A stretch of 12,752 nucleotides of DNA from an uncultured Clostridia bacterium (GTDB lineage Bacteria; Bacillota; Clostridia; Oscillospirales; Acutalibacteraceae): the NCBI GenBank assembly GCA_945875045.1, contig CAMCIX010000012.1, positions 1-12,752 of the forward strand, written 5' to 3'. The translations under genes were made by a program, and so were the position numbers. Positions 1-5,748 of this stretch are shown here, one piece after another (position 1 is the first letter of the stretch; each line of letters opens with the position of its first letter). Below the pieces are notes generated by a model that was not told the DNA's origin, ran no database searches, and saw nothing but the letters and a program-made list of their open reading frames with translations.

Positions 1-145
1 TATTGGAATATACGCTGTCGTTTTGCATGTTCTGAATAATATGGATAAAGATCTTTTGCTCGTAGCAAAAGACGATGTTATGGGAAGAAAAATGCAAGAC
101 TTAAATCTACCCATCAGAAAAAGAGCGCCAAGGAAGGAGGAATAA
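1..145 (+). CDS. C-terminal end of a HipB-like HTH antitoxin (partial, 5' end outside window)
   Basis: An open frame enters the window at its left edge and ends in TAA at 143-145, giving the last 48 residues of a protein. The tail reads as a hydrophobic helix (IGIYAVVLHVL) followed by a short basic stretch ending RKRAPRKEE. A short basic tail just upstream of a HipA gene is typical of the small XRE-type antitoxin or regulator in hipBA operons. The helix-turn-helix itself lies outside the window, so the family is inferred mainly from context. The stop lies 3 nt before the hipA ATG, and the hipA ribosome binding site (AAGGAGG, 134-140) sits inside this reading frame, so the two genes are coupled. 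In known hipBA operons the antitoxin neutralises HipA and represses the operon. Confidence 0.6.
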   Translation, partial: IGIYAVVLHVLNNMDKDLLLVAKDDVMGRKMQDLNLPIRKRAPRKEE

Positions 146-148
146 ACA

Positions 149-877
149 ATGCCTAAAAACGAAAAAATTATATATGTTTATGATAGTTTTACTTTTGATG
201 AGCCGATACTGCTTGGCAAGCTTTATGTAGATATCAAAAAAGGCGGAGAAACTTATTCTTTTGAATATGACAAGGAATGGCTTAAATTCACGAACTATCC
301 CGTTTCTATTGACCCCGATTTTATGGGATATGGCGGCAGAGAATATCCAAGTAGCGATTCTATTTTTGGCATGTTTGCAGACGCTTCTCCTGATCGCTGG
401 GGACAAATTTTATTAAATAAAAGAGAACGCAAACTTGCCGATGGATCAAGTTATTTGGATCTTGTTTCTGTTATCAAATCAAACGGAGCAAACCCGACCG
501 CAGATTTAATTGAATTATGGAAACGCATTGTATTTAATATGGCAGTTTCGAGCACTGATGATCATTTGAGAAATCATGCGTTCATCTTAAAGAAAAACGG
601 ATGGGTTTTATCTCCGCTTTACGATGTGAACCCTATGCCTTATGGCGATGAGTTGTCGTTGAATGTAAACGAAAATGATAACCGCATCTCCATTACTCTC
701 GCCATTGAAACAGCTCATCGTTTTGGCATCAAAGAAGAGGATGCTGTAAAGATGGCTATGGAAATCACCGAAATAGTAAGAGATAATTGGGAAAAACTCG
801 CAGTAAAGTATGGTATCTCGCGCGGTAAAATTGAAGATATGAGACCGGCATTTACTGCATGCTATGAATCAATATAG
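149..877 (+). pseudogene. hipA: HipA-family Ser/Thr kinase toxin with large internal in-frame deletion
   Basis: HipA toxins are kinases that in E. coli inactivate glutamyl-tRNA synthetase and induce persistence. This product is 242 residues; the family is usually 400-440. Residues 1-97 match the HipA N-terminal subdomain, including the FADASPDRWGQ motif at 76-86 and the RER that follows. Residues 100-242 match the C-terminal kinase lobe: SYLDL at 101-105, the catalytic loop S-T-D-D-H-x-x-N at 135-142, and the metal-binding Y-D-x-N-P at 158-162. The segment that should lie between, about 170 residues with the ATP-binding lysine, the Gly-rich/activation loop and the phosphorylated serine region, is absent. 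The join falls at about nt 434-446 (residues 96-99) and keeps the frame. The protein keeps catalytic Asp residues but has no nucleotide-binding half, so it is almost certainly inactive as a kinase. It could still bind the antitoxin. Start chosen at ATG 149, behind AAGGAGG. Confidence 0.85.
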
Positions 878-907
878 GTTTAAAAGGAATTAACCAGGGT
901 GCCGGAC

Positions 908-921
908 TGTGTATATACACA
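908..921. repeat. 14-bp perfect palindrome TGTGTATATACACA
   Basis: A perfect self-complementary 14-mer lies 31 bp after the hipA stop, in the gap before the convergent HTH genes. It has no loop and no T-run, so it is not a terminator. It could be a binding site for a dimeric regulator or a remnant. No function can be assigned. Confidence 0.4.
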
Positions 922-969
922 TCCTGCATAATTATGACTATGCCGAAAAACATAGTAAAAACCAATAAC

Positions 970-1011
970 AAAATCGGAACTCAGTCGCATTTTCACCCAA
1001 GTCCCGATTTT
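970..1011 (-). terminator. Probable bidirectional terminator between hipA remnant and HTH gene
   Basis: AAAATCGGAACT (970-981) pairs with AGTCCCGATTTT (1000-1011). Read on the minus strand this gives a 12-bp stem with one G-U pair and an 18-nt loop, beginning 5 nt after the stop of the minus-strand HTH gene, with T-rich DNA beyond. The A-rich and T-rich flanks would let it work for the convergent hipA transcript too. Confidence 0.65.
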
Positions 1012-1015
1012 TGAT

Positions 1016-1597
1016 TTACATTGATTTAAAATACTTTTTCATAAGTGCGATATGCTTATCGGACATTTTGGCTATGGTATAGCCGTAGTTACAGTAAAAT
1101 TCTATCAGCCATTGCTTTGCGATTATCTTCCCTGTCTGCACCTGTACCGACTTGAGCCAACCTCGGCGAAGCCACCTATCAACCGAGTTGTCGGTATAGC
1201 CTGTCACGGCGGTTATCTCGGAAGGTGTCAGTGCATCGGGTACATTTTCAAACTCTTTCCCGAGCCACTCTGCAAATTTTTCGGGAACTGTTTTAGGAAA
1301 TCCGTACCCACTATAAGGCTGTGTTTTGGTTGGATGTTTTCCATACTTGGCAGAAGAAAATTCGGCATAGGGTGTCTGATATTTTTCGGGATGCTTTTCT
1401 GAATCCTCGATAAATTCTATAAGGTCGGTAAGCTTAACAGCATATTTCCTTGTTTTCTTTCCCGTGTTTTCACATTTAATAAAGCCATTGTTTAGCATCC
1501 AAGCGCATTTTCTTTTGCTGATATGTAATACGGTTCTTACCTGTTCGCCTGACAATACGGTCGGCAGACCTTCAAAGCTATTTATCATTTTCGGCAC
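1016..1597 (-). CDS. Two-module helix-turn-helix protein of a mobile element
   Basis: The product has 193 residues with two small winged-HTH/excisionase-like modules. The first is at about 12-64 (L-S-G-E-Q-V-R-T-V-L, then a wing with K-K-T-R-K-Y and a hydrophobic L-T-D-L-I-E-F-I helix). The second is at about 122-170 (L-T-P-S-E-I-T-A-V-T-G-Y, then S-V-D-R-W-L-R-R-G-W-L). A polar, proline- and tyrosine-rich linker at 70-105 separates them. The start ATG at 1597 lies within the 3' end of the upstream gene, with a 20-nt overlap, so the two are one transcription unit and probably translationally coupled. Two DNA-binding modules suggest binding to two half sites, as for an architectural or excisionase-type factor. 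No catalytic motif is visible, and the exact family is not recognised. Confidence 0.75.
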   Translation of the reverse strand: MPKMINSFEGLPTVLSGEQVRTVLHISKRKCAWMLNNGFIKCENTGKKTRKYAVKLTDLIEFIEDSEKHPEKYQTPYAEFSSAKYGKHPTKTQPYSGYGFPKTVPEKFAEWLGKEFENVPDALTPSEITAVTGYTDNSVDRWLRRGWLKSVQVQTGKIIAKQWLIEFYCNYGYTIAKMSDKHIALMKKYFKSM

Positions 1598-1838
1598 CTG
1601 CTCTTGAAAAATTACGGCCTGCTTCGTCCGATGTTTTTACAAGAAAATCTATCAAAGAATCCTTGCTCAATATATATCCGCCTTTGTAAATACAGGCTTC
1701 TAAACTTCCGTTTTTGATTGCCGAATATATTGTGTTTTTGCCTACCGGCGACCACTTTGCCGCCTTTTGCGGTGTGAGGATATCGGGACAGCGTTTTAAC
1801 ATTTTTTCAAATAGGGCTTTTTGTTTATCTGCGTTCAT
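1578..1838 (-). CDS. Excisionase-like helix-turn-helix protein
   Basis: The product has 86 residues. It shows a single excisionase/MerR-like HTH: I-L-T-P-Q-K-A-A-K-W at 20-29, a turn, N-T-I-Y-S-A-I-K-N-G-S-L as recognition helix, then a wing with Y-K-G-G-Y-I-L and a final helix S-L-I-D-F-L-V. This is the usual layout of small recombination directionality factors and of small element regulators. AAGGAG lies 9 nt upstream of ATG 1838. It is the first gene of a minus-strand pair, and its promoter region runs into the phased repeats at 1888-1925, which fits self-regulation or Xis binding close to the attachment site. Whether it directs excision or only regulates cannot be told from sequence. Confidence 0.75.
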   Translation of the reverse strand: MNADKQKALFEKMLKRCPDILTPQKAAKWSPVGKNTIYSAIKNGSLEACIYKGGYILSKDSLIDFLVKTSDEAGRNFSRAGAENDK

Positions 1839-1887
1839 TTTTTCATACTCCTTTTAAATAGTCGCCCGAGAATTTAAAAGGATTTTA

Positions 1888-1925
1888 TCGCATTTATCTC
1901 GCAGTTTTCTCGCAATTTTCTGCGA
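1888..1925. repeat. Four helically phased TCGCA/TGCGA boxes
   Basis: TCGCA occurs at 1888, 1899 and 1910, exactly 11 bp apart, and the inverted form TGCGA occurs at 1921, again 11 bp on. A perfect palindrome GCAAATTTGC follows at 1933-1942. The boxes sit between the excisionase-like gene (start 1838) and the tRNA attachment site (from 2022). One-turn spacing puts all sites on one face of the helix, as in integrase/Xis arm sites or cooperative operators. The proteins that bind are not known. Confidence 0.55.
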
Positions 1926-2021
1926 AAATGATGCAAATTTGCTTGAAATCGGCTAAATATCGGTGATATGGCGGGAAGTAACGGGATAAAAGAGCGGTCA
2001 ACAGGAACATACTGTCAATTG

Positions 2022-2077
2022 CTCGAAATCATGATGCCCCTTGAGGGACGTGGGTTCGAATCCCACCGTCTCCGCCA
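2022..2077 (+). other. tRNA-Ser(CGA) 3' fragment: probable element attachment site
   Basis: The 56 bases fit the 3' part of a type-II serine tRNA. There is an anticodon loop CTCGAAA (2022-2028), then the 3' anticodon strand, and a long variable arm with a CCC/GGG stem (about 2037-2047). The T-arm stem is GTGGG (2050-2054)/CCCAC (2062-2066) around TTCGAAT. They are followed by the acceptor strand CGTCTCC (2067-2073), discriminator G and an encoded CCA. The discriminator G is right for serine. The sequence 5' of 2022 does not pair: the bases before the loop do not form an anticodon stem, and no D-arm or GGAGACG acceptor strand is present. Homology starting at the anticodon loop is a common crossover point for tyrosine integrases in tRNA genes. 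This is not a working tRNA gene. Confidence 0.8.
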
Positions 2078-2107
2078 AAGCCCCAAAGGCGTAAGTCTTT
2101 GGGGCTT
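2078..2107 (+). terminator. Terminator of the tRNA-Ser transcription unit
   Basis: AAGCCCCAAAG (2078-2088) and CTTTGGGGCTT (2097-2107) form a perfect 11-bp stem with an 8-nt loop, starting at the base after CCA. The downstream tract is T-rich though interrupted. Its position directly after the CCA marks it as the original tRNA terminator and thus as chromosomal DNA beyond the element end. Confidence 0.8.
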
Positions 2108-2174
2108 ACTTATTACTTCTTCACTTTTCACTCTTCACTAAAAGGTAAAATTTTTTCAAAAGGAAGCTTGCGGT

Positions 2175-2855
2175 ATGAAATACAGAAACATAACAACGGC
2201 AAAGTTCATCTCACGCCGGAATCGCTTTGTGGCACTGGTTGAAATAAACGGCAGAACCGAAACCGTCCATGTGAAAAACACCGGCCGCTGTAAAGAGCTA
2301 CTATTACCCAATAGCGATGTGATACTTGATAAATCGGACAACCCGAACCGTAAAACGCAATATGACTTGATTGCGGTGTACAAAACAAATCTCGGTTGGG
2401 TAAATATTGACAGTCAGGCACCCAATCAAGTTGTAAAGGAATGGCTTGAAAATAGTCCTGCTCCGTTTCAGGGTATGGAACTGATTAGACCGGAATACAC
2501 CTTCGGAAAATCCCGTGTTGATTTTTATCTGGAGTGTCCCGGAAGGAAAATCTTAATGGAGGTCAAAGGCTGTACACTTGAAATTGACGGTATCGGCTAT
2601 TTCCCTGATGCACCGACAGAGCGTGGCGTAAAGCACTTACGGGAGCTTAAGTCTGCGGCAGAGAACGGTTATGAGTGCTATATCGCTTTTGTCATCGCTA
2701 TGCCTGATGTGAGACAGGTACTTCCGAATATGATTACTCATCCGGAATTCGGTAGAGCCTTAGCAGAAGCAACAGCGGCAGGCGTAAAAGTGTTGTATAT
2801 GATATGTAATGTGAAACCGGACAGCTTATCCGTCACGGAATGTATAGAAGCATAG
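2175..2855 (+). CDS. sfsA: SfsA family DNA/RNA nuclease
   Basis: The product has 226 residues, the normal size for SfsA. An N-terminal OB-like part (about 10-80) carries N-x-G-R at 35-38. The C-terminal nuclease-like part has S-R-V-D-F at 113-117 and M-E-V-K-G-C-T-L at 128-135, giving the D116, E129, K131 set of a PD-(D/E)XK-like site. The family signature F-P-D-A-P-T-x-R-G-x-K-H-L-x-E-L is at 143-158. SfsA was first described as a sugar fermentation stimulation protein in E. coli, and the family is now usually annotated as a nuclease; its role in the cell is poorly known. Start at ATG 2175, with AAGGAAG at about 2160-2166 as a distant RBS. It is a single gene in its own unit, beyond the element end. 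Confidence 0.95.
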   Translation: MKYRNITTAKFISRRNRFVALVEINGRTETVHVKNTGRCKELLLPNSDVILDKSDNPNRKTQYDLIAVYKTNLGWVNIDSQAPNQVVKEWLENSPAPFQGMELIRPEYTFGKSRVDFYLECPGRKILMEVKGCTLEIDGIGYFPDAPTERGVKHLRELKSAAENGYECYIAFVIAMPDVRQVLPNMITHPEFGRALAEATAAGVKVLYMICNVKPDSLSVTECIEA

Positions 2856-2940
2856 AAAGTGATGATTATTGTTATAAACCCCCCTGAAAATTTTCAATTT
2901 CAAGGAGTTTTATGTTTTTAATATGGAAATACAAAAAATG

Positions 2941-2971
2941 TTGACTCTCACGTTACGTAATAGTATATACT
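2941..2971 (+). promoter_or_regulatory. MerR-type promoter with 19-bp spacer
   Basis: A -35 box TTGACT (2941-2946) and a -10 box TATACT (2966-2971) are separated by 19 bp. The spacer contains a dyad-like stretch (CACGTTACGTA). Overlong spacers with a central dyad are the mark of promoters activated by MerR-family proteins through DNA untwisting. The promoter lies just upstream of the merR-like gene, so it was probably autoregulated. Confidence 0.8.
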
Positions 2972-2993
2972 CATAATCAAGGGAGGAGATTTA

Positions 2994-3278
2994 ATGAAAC
3001 TGCACATAAGAGAATTTGCAAAGCTTGCGGGAGTGAGCGTGCGCACGCTGCACTTTTACGACGAAATTGGACTGCTGAAACCGTCCTCTGTTGACGAACA
3101 GAACGGATACCGTTATCATGACGAGTATTCACTGACGCGAATGCAGGAAATTTTGTTTTACCGTGAGCTTGTTTTTCCTCTGAAAGAAATCCGGATAATT
3201 TTATCCTCCCCCGACTATGACAAGCAAAATGCGCTAAAGGAGCAGAAGCAACTGCTTATCGCAAAAGAAGATGATTGA
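2994..3278 (+). pseudogene. MerR/TipA-like regulator, truncated after the DNA-binding domain
   Basis: The product has 94 residues. The MerR winged HTH is complete: F-A-K-L-A-G-V-S-V-R-T-L-H-F-Y-D-E-I-G-L-L-type helix-turn-helix at 7-28, then N-G-Y-R-Y wing at 37-41 and the L-x-x-M-Q-E-I-L-F-Y-R-E-L helices. Residues 80-90 begin the usual dimerisation coiled coil (A-L-K-E-Q-K-Q-L-L), but the frame ends after A-K-E-D-D. TipA-like relatives are about 250 residues and carry a drug- or ligand-binding domain after this coil, which is missing. RBS GGGAGGAG lies before ATG 2994, with an intact MerR-type promoter upstream. The join with the next transcription unit is near 3262-3275. The product might still bind the operator as a short form, but the effector domain is lost. 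Confidence 0.8.
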
Positions 3279-3303
3279 AGAATATTCGATTTTGTGATAC
3301 AAT
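3275..3303 (+). promoter_or_regulatory. Promoter of the AAA ATPase gene
   Basis: TTGAAG (3275-3280), a 17-bp spacer and TACAAT (3298-3303), with TG one base before the -10 (extended -10). It overlaps the stop of the truncated merR gene and lies 43 bp before the ATPase start. The ATPase cassette therefore has its own promoter. Confidence 0.65.
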
Positions 3304-3346
3304 AACAATAAATAACGTGTGAGGTTTTCGCTGAAAGAAGATTTTT

Positions 3347-5140
3347 ATGAGGATAACAAGAATTGAAATTGAAAAATACAAATCAATAAAGGAACCAATC
3401 GAAATTAACTTCTATGACGATTTGCCGACCGTGTTGATTGGCAAAAACGGAAGCGGGAAAACCAATATTTTAGAGGCGCTTAATGCAATAACTGAAGCAA
3501 ATAGCAATTATTTCGGGTTGAACAAAGAAATACCACTTAGCTACAAAGTGCTCATTTGTCTTTCCAAAGATGATATTACTCGACTTTTCCCCGGCAAAAA
3601 TATTGATGAGAACAAATGCCGATTTATCGCATGCTCCGGGGAGAACTGCAAAATTGACAGAATTGAATCGGAATATTTAGTCCCGCTTTTGAATTCTGAA
3701 ATTTGCGAAATTCATGACCTTGCGGGCGAGTTAAAGAAAGCTCTCGACGCATACATAAAACAACTCAACAAGATTGCGTATAACGAAAGTACCGATGTTC
3801 CCGTCCGTGGTTTTCAGATCACAGATTTTCGCAATTCAACGACCAATTTTGATATATTGAAATTTCAAGTTGGATTTGTTACTGAACAGGCTGAAAAACT
3901 GGCAGATTCACTGATGCATAACTTTGAAAGCAAAGAAAACTCCTTCAGATTTGGCTATATATATGATTATTTCAGTTTGAACGACACGAAAAAATTGTCT
4001 TTTCAACTCCGCTATTTAGAACCGGCTTTAGCTCCGTTTGAAGCAAGGTTTATCACCGTAAACAAAACGGCGATAAAGCGTGAAATCACAAGAATCAATA
4101 AGGCAACAAAAGCGTCCTGCGACAGAATCACATCATTGCTCAATGAAATTGATGAACGCAGCAAGCGTCTGAAAGAAGCATTAACCGGCGAACAACCGAT
4201 ATCAGACGATAACGGCTCATTTTATAAGTTCATTCGTGAGGTACAAAGGTGTGTCGGCAGCAAATGCTCATTTTTGCGAAACGAAAGCAGCGATGTCATA
4301 TTCAGAAGCAATGAGAGAGAGCAGGAATACTATCGCGATAACAAGTCATTTATGGTTTTGCAGACCTATCTCAACAAGGTTTACAATGGAACTGATAAAG
4401 AAGACTTGCTGAAACAAATCCAAACCGAAAATAATTTTTCGCTGACCGATGCAGCTCTGCGCGAATTTGAAGAATATCTTAATTCCGACAAACCCGAATT
4501 TGAAGCAGGTATGTATGAACATATTTCAGTTGAACGCTCCGAAGGAAAAATTCCGACAATAGTTTTGCATGAAAAATCCGGCGAAACGGTTGCCCTGAAT
4601 TCCACAAGCGCCGGCAGACGGTGGTATTTCACCTACTATTTTATGAAAAATACGCTTCATCCCGGAGATCTGTTTATTATTGACGAGCCTGCTGCTATGC
4701 TACATCCCATCGCTCAAAAAGAAGTAATGCGGGAACTGCTTGAACTTGAAAATAAAGAGATTAAAGTCATTTATTCCACTCATAGCCCCTATCTTGTCCC
4801 AAGCGATTGGAAAAGTGTACACTTTGTCACCATGGAAGATAACGGAACAGCAGTAACACAAGAAAACCATAATGACCTTTTGAAACAAGTTACCGGTGGC
4901 GATATTTTTAATCTACAAAAGCTTTTAGAAAAATACAAAAAATGCGGTTCCTACACAGCAGCTAATAATTGCTATAAAGCTTTGATGAAAAAATATGGCT
5001 CTATGGAGGATGCATCCTACAAGGTGCCTTTTACCTATAGCACTCTTGAATCATGGAAAAAGAAGAAGCGGGGTACTTCATTTGAAAATGTAATATCAAT
5101 AGCAGGGGCGATTGGCATTTCGCCGGAAAAACTGCTTTAA
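3347..5140 (+). CDS. SMC/RecF-like AAA ATPase with XRE-like C-terminal tail
   Basis: The product has 597 residues. The N-terminus R-I-T-R-I-E-I-E-K-Y-K-S-I and Walker A G-K-N-G-S-G-K-T at 32-39 are typical of SMC/RecF/OLD-type ATPases. A helical, charged region at about 230-300 is the likely coiled-coil insertion. The second half gives the ABC signature region S-T-S-A-G-R-R at 419-425, Walker B F-I-I-D-E-P at 443-448 and the H-loop S-T-H-S-P at 477-481, so the ATPase is complete. No TOPRIM domain follows, unlike OLD nucleases. The last 50 residues resemble the second half of an XRE/Cro domain: S-T-L-E-S-W-K-K-K-K-R, then S-F-E-N-V-I-S-I-A-x-A-I-G-I-S-x-E-K-L-L. ATPases of this type work in phage defence with a nuclease partner (for example PtuA with the HNH protein PtuB in Septu), and an HNH gene follows here. 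Role in defence is inferred. The RBS (AAAGAAG) is weak. Confidence 0.8.
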   Translation: MRITRIEIEKYKSIKEPIEINFYDDLPTVLIGKNGSGKTNILEALNAITEANSNYFGLNKEIPLSYKVLICLSKDDITRLFPGKNIDENKCRFIACSGENCKIDRIESEYLVPLLNSEICEIHDLAGELKKALDAYIKQLNKIAYNESTDVPVRGFQITDFRNSTTNFDILKFQVGFVTEQAEKLADSLMHNFESKENSFRFGYIYDYFSLNDTKKLSFQLRYLEPALAPFEARFITVNKTAIKREITRINKATKASCDRITSLLNEIDERSKRLKEALTGEQPISDDNGSFYKFIREVQRCVGSKCSFLRNESSDVIFRSNEREQEYYRDNKSFMVLQTYLNKVYNGTDKEDLLKQIQTENNFSLTDAALREFEEYLNSDKPEFEAGMYEHISVERSEGKIPTIVLHEKSGETVALNSTSAGRRWYFTYYFMKNTLHPGDLFIIDEPAAMLHPIAQKEVMRELLELENKEIKVIYSTHSPYLVPSDWKSVHFVTMEDNGTAVTQENHNDLLKQVTGGDIFNLQKLLEKYKKCGSYTAANNCYKALMKKYGSMEDASYKVPFTYSTLESWKKKKRGTSFENVISIAGAIGISPEKLL

Positions 5141-5145
5141 TTTGC

Positions 5146-5180
5146 GGGGGGGTACAACTGTACCCTCTGATTTTTTTATT
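5146..5180 (+). terminator. Terminator after the ATPase gene
   Basis: GGGTAC (5150-5155) pairs with GTACCC (5160-5165) around AACT. A T-rich tract, TCTGA then 7 T, A, 6 T, follows. A run of seven G precedes the stem. This is a good intrinsic terminator 10 nt after the ATPase stop. Confidence 0.75.
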
Positions 5181-5188
5181 TTTTGAAT

Positions 5189-5194
5189 TATAAT
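5189..5194 (+). promoter_or_regulatory. -10 box of the HNH/acidic/zinc-ribbon operon
   Basis: A perfect TATAAT lies 32 bp before the HNH start codon. The DNA about 17 bp upstream (TCTGAT, 5166-5171) is a poor -35 match, so the promoter may be weak or regulated. The -10 comes right after the T-tract of the ATPase terminator, which separates the two transcription units. Confidence 0.5.
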
Positions 5195-5226
5195 ATGGGT
5201 ACATCTTAGAAAAGGAGGTACTCAAA

Positions 5227-5538
5227 ATGTCAAAGTATAAAACCAAAGATGTATGGAACCGTGTTTTCGGAGAAAAGCAGGAGGTGTACGATTACGCTGG
5301 AAGGCTAATGAAAAAATTAGCCTGCGGAAATCCGAATAGTTCTTATCACCCGACGCTCGATCACATCAGACCGCTTTCAAACGGCGGGTGCGATGTCCTC
5401 GAAAATATCATAATTTGCCATCGTGATACCAACGAGGAAAAAGCAGATCACTTTCCGCACTGGAAGGCAAACGGCGCATCTTTCCACGCCCGCAGGGTAA
5501 AAGGTTCCCGTGTGGCATACAAAATTATCGAAGATTAA
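5227..5538 (+). CDS. Small HNH endonuclease-like protein
   Basis: The product has 103 residues. The HNH core is clear: L-D-H-I-R-P-L-S-N-G-G at 44-54 (metal/general-base D45-H46), E-N at 59-60 (the central Asn), and C-H-R-D-T-N-E-E-K-A-D at 64-74, with N69 where the last His is often found. A conserved-looking P-H-W-K-A-N-G stretch at 77-83 and a basic end (R-R-V-K-G-S-R) follow. There is no signal peptide or extra domain, and it is short for a stand-alone restriction enzyme. AAGGAGG (about 5212-5218) precedes ATG 5227. It is the first gene of a three-gene unit, with the next start 12 nt after its stop. It may act with the upstream ATPase, or as a toxin with the acidic protein downstream; neither is proven. 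Confidence 0.85.
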   Translation: MSKYKTKDVWNRVFGEKQEVYDYAGRLMKKLACGNPNSSYHPTLDHIRPLSNGGCDVLENIIICHRDTNEEKADHFPHWKANGASFHARRVKGSRVAYKIIED

Positions 5539-5550
5539 GGAGGAACATCC

Positions 5551-5733
5551 ATGAGCAAAAATTTCTTTGATTACGACGACGGCGACTATGCACATTCCAT
5601 TTCCGACAATATGGCAATTGATTCAGACGGCAACATGATGATGCGAATGGGCGACAACATGGCTATGGACATGGACACCGGCGATCTTCACTTTATTTCA
5701 TCTTGGCCTGACGATGAAGAGGACGACGATTAA
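5551..5733 (+). CDS. Small, strongly acidic, Met-rich protein
   Basis: The product has 60 residues with 16 Asp and 2 Glu against 1 Lys and 1 Arg, and 9 Met. Two imperfect repeats are visible: D-N-M-A-I-D-S-D-G-N-M-M at 19-30 and D-N-M-A-M-D-M-D-T-G-D-L at 35-46. The C-terminus is D-D-E-E-D-D-D. AAGGAGG lies just upstream, with 12 nt between it and the HNH gene and 15 nt to the next start, so it is translated as the middle gene of the operon. I do not recognise a named family. The net charge near -16 would suit a DNA mimic or an inhibitor of a basic nuclease, but a metal-binding or structural role is equally open. Confidence 0.75.
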   Translation: MSKNFFDYDDGDYAHSISDNMAIDSDGNMMMRMGDNMAMDMDTGDLHFISSWPDDEEDDD

Positions 5734-5748
5734 AAGGAGCGATTGTAT

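Larger units (their letters stand above)
1..2077. mobile_element. Probable end of an integrated element, bounded on the right by a tRNA-Ser attachment site
   Basis: The tRNA-Ser 3' fragment at 2022-2077 has no 5' half and is followed by what looks like the tRNA's native terminator. This is the expected structure of the distal attachment site of an element inserted in a tRNA 3' end, and it places the element to the left. The stretch next to it carries excisionase-like HTH genes, phased short repeats and a (broken) hipBA module, all common in integrative elements. No integrase is seen on this side. The left boundary is outside the window. This is inference from layout, not from a matched pair of direct repeats. 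Confidence 0.45.

Noticed and set aside
1888..1942. CRISPR-like repeat array
   Set aside because: The units are 5 bp at 11-bp spacing, far too short for CRISPR, and no cas genes are present.
2911..2943. Ten-codon frame after AAGGAG (starts near 2911)
   Set aside because: It has an RBS-like sequence but is tiny, overlaps the MerR -35 box and has no recognisable product.
3347..5140. OLD-family nuclease
   Set aside because: The ATPase core fits, but no TOPRIM motif follows the H-loop; the tail is HTH-like instead.
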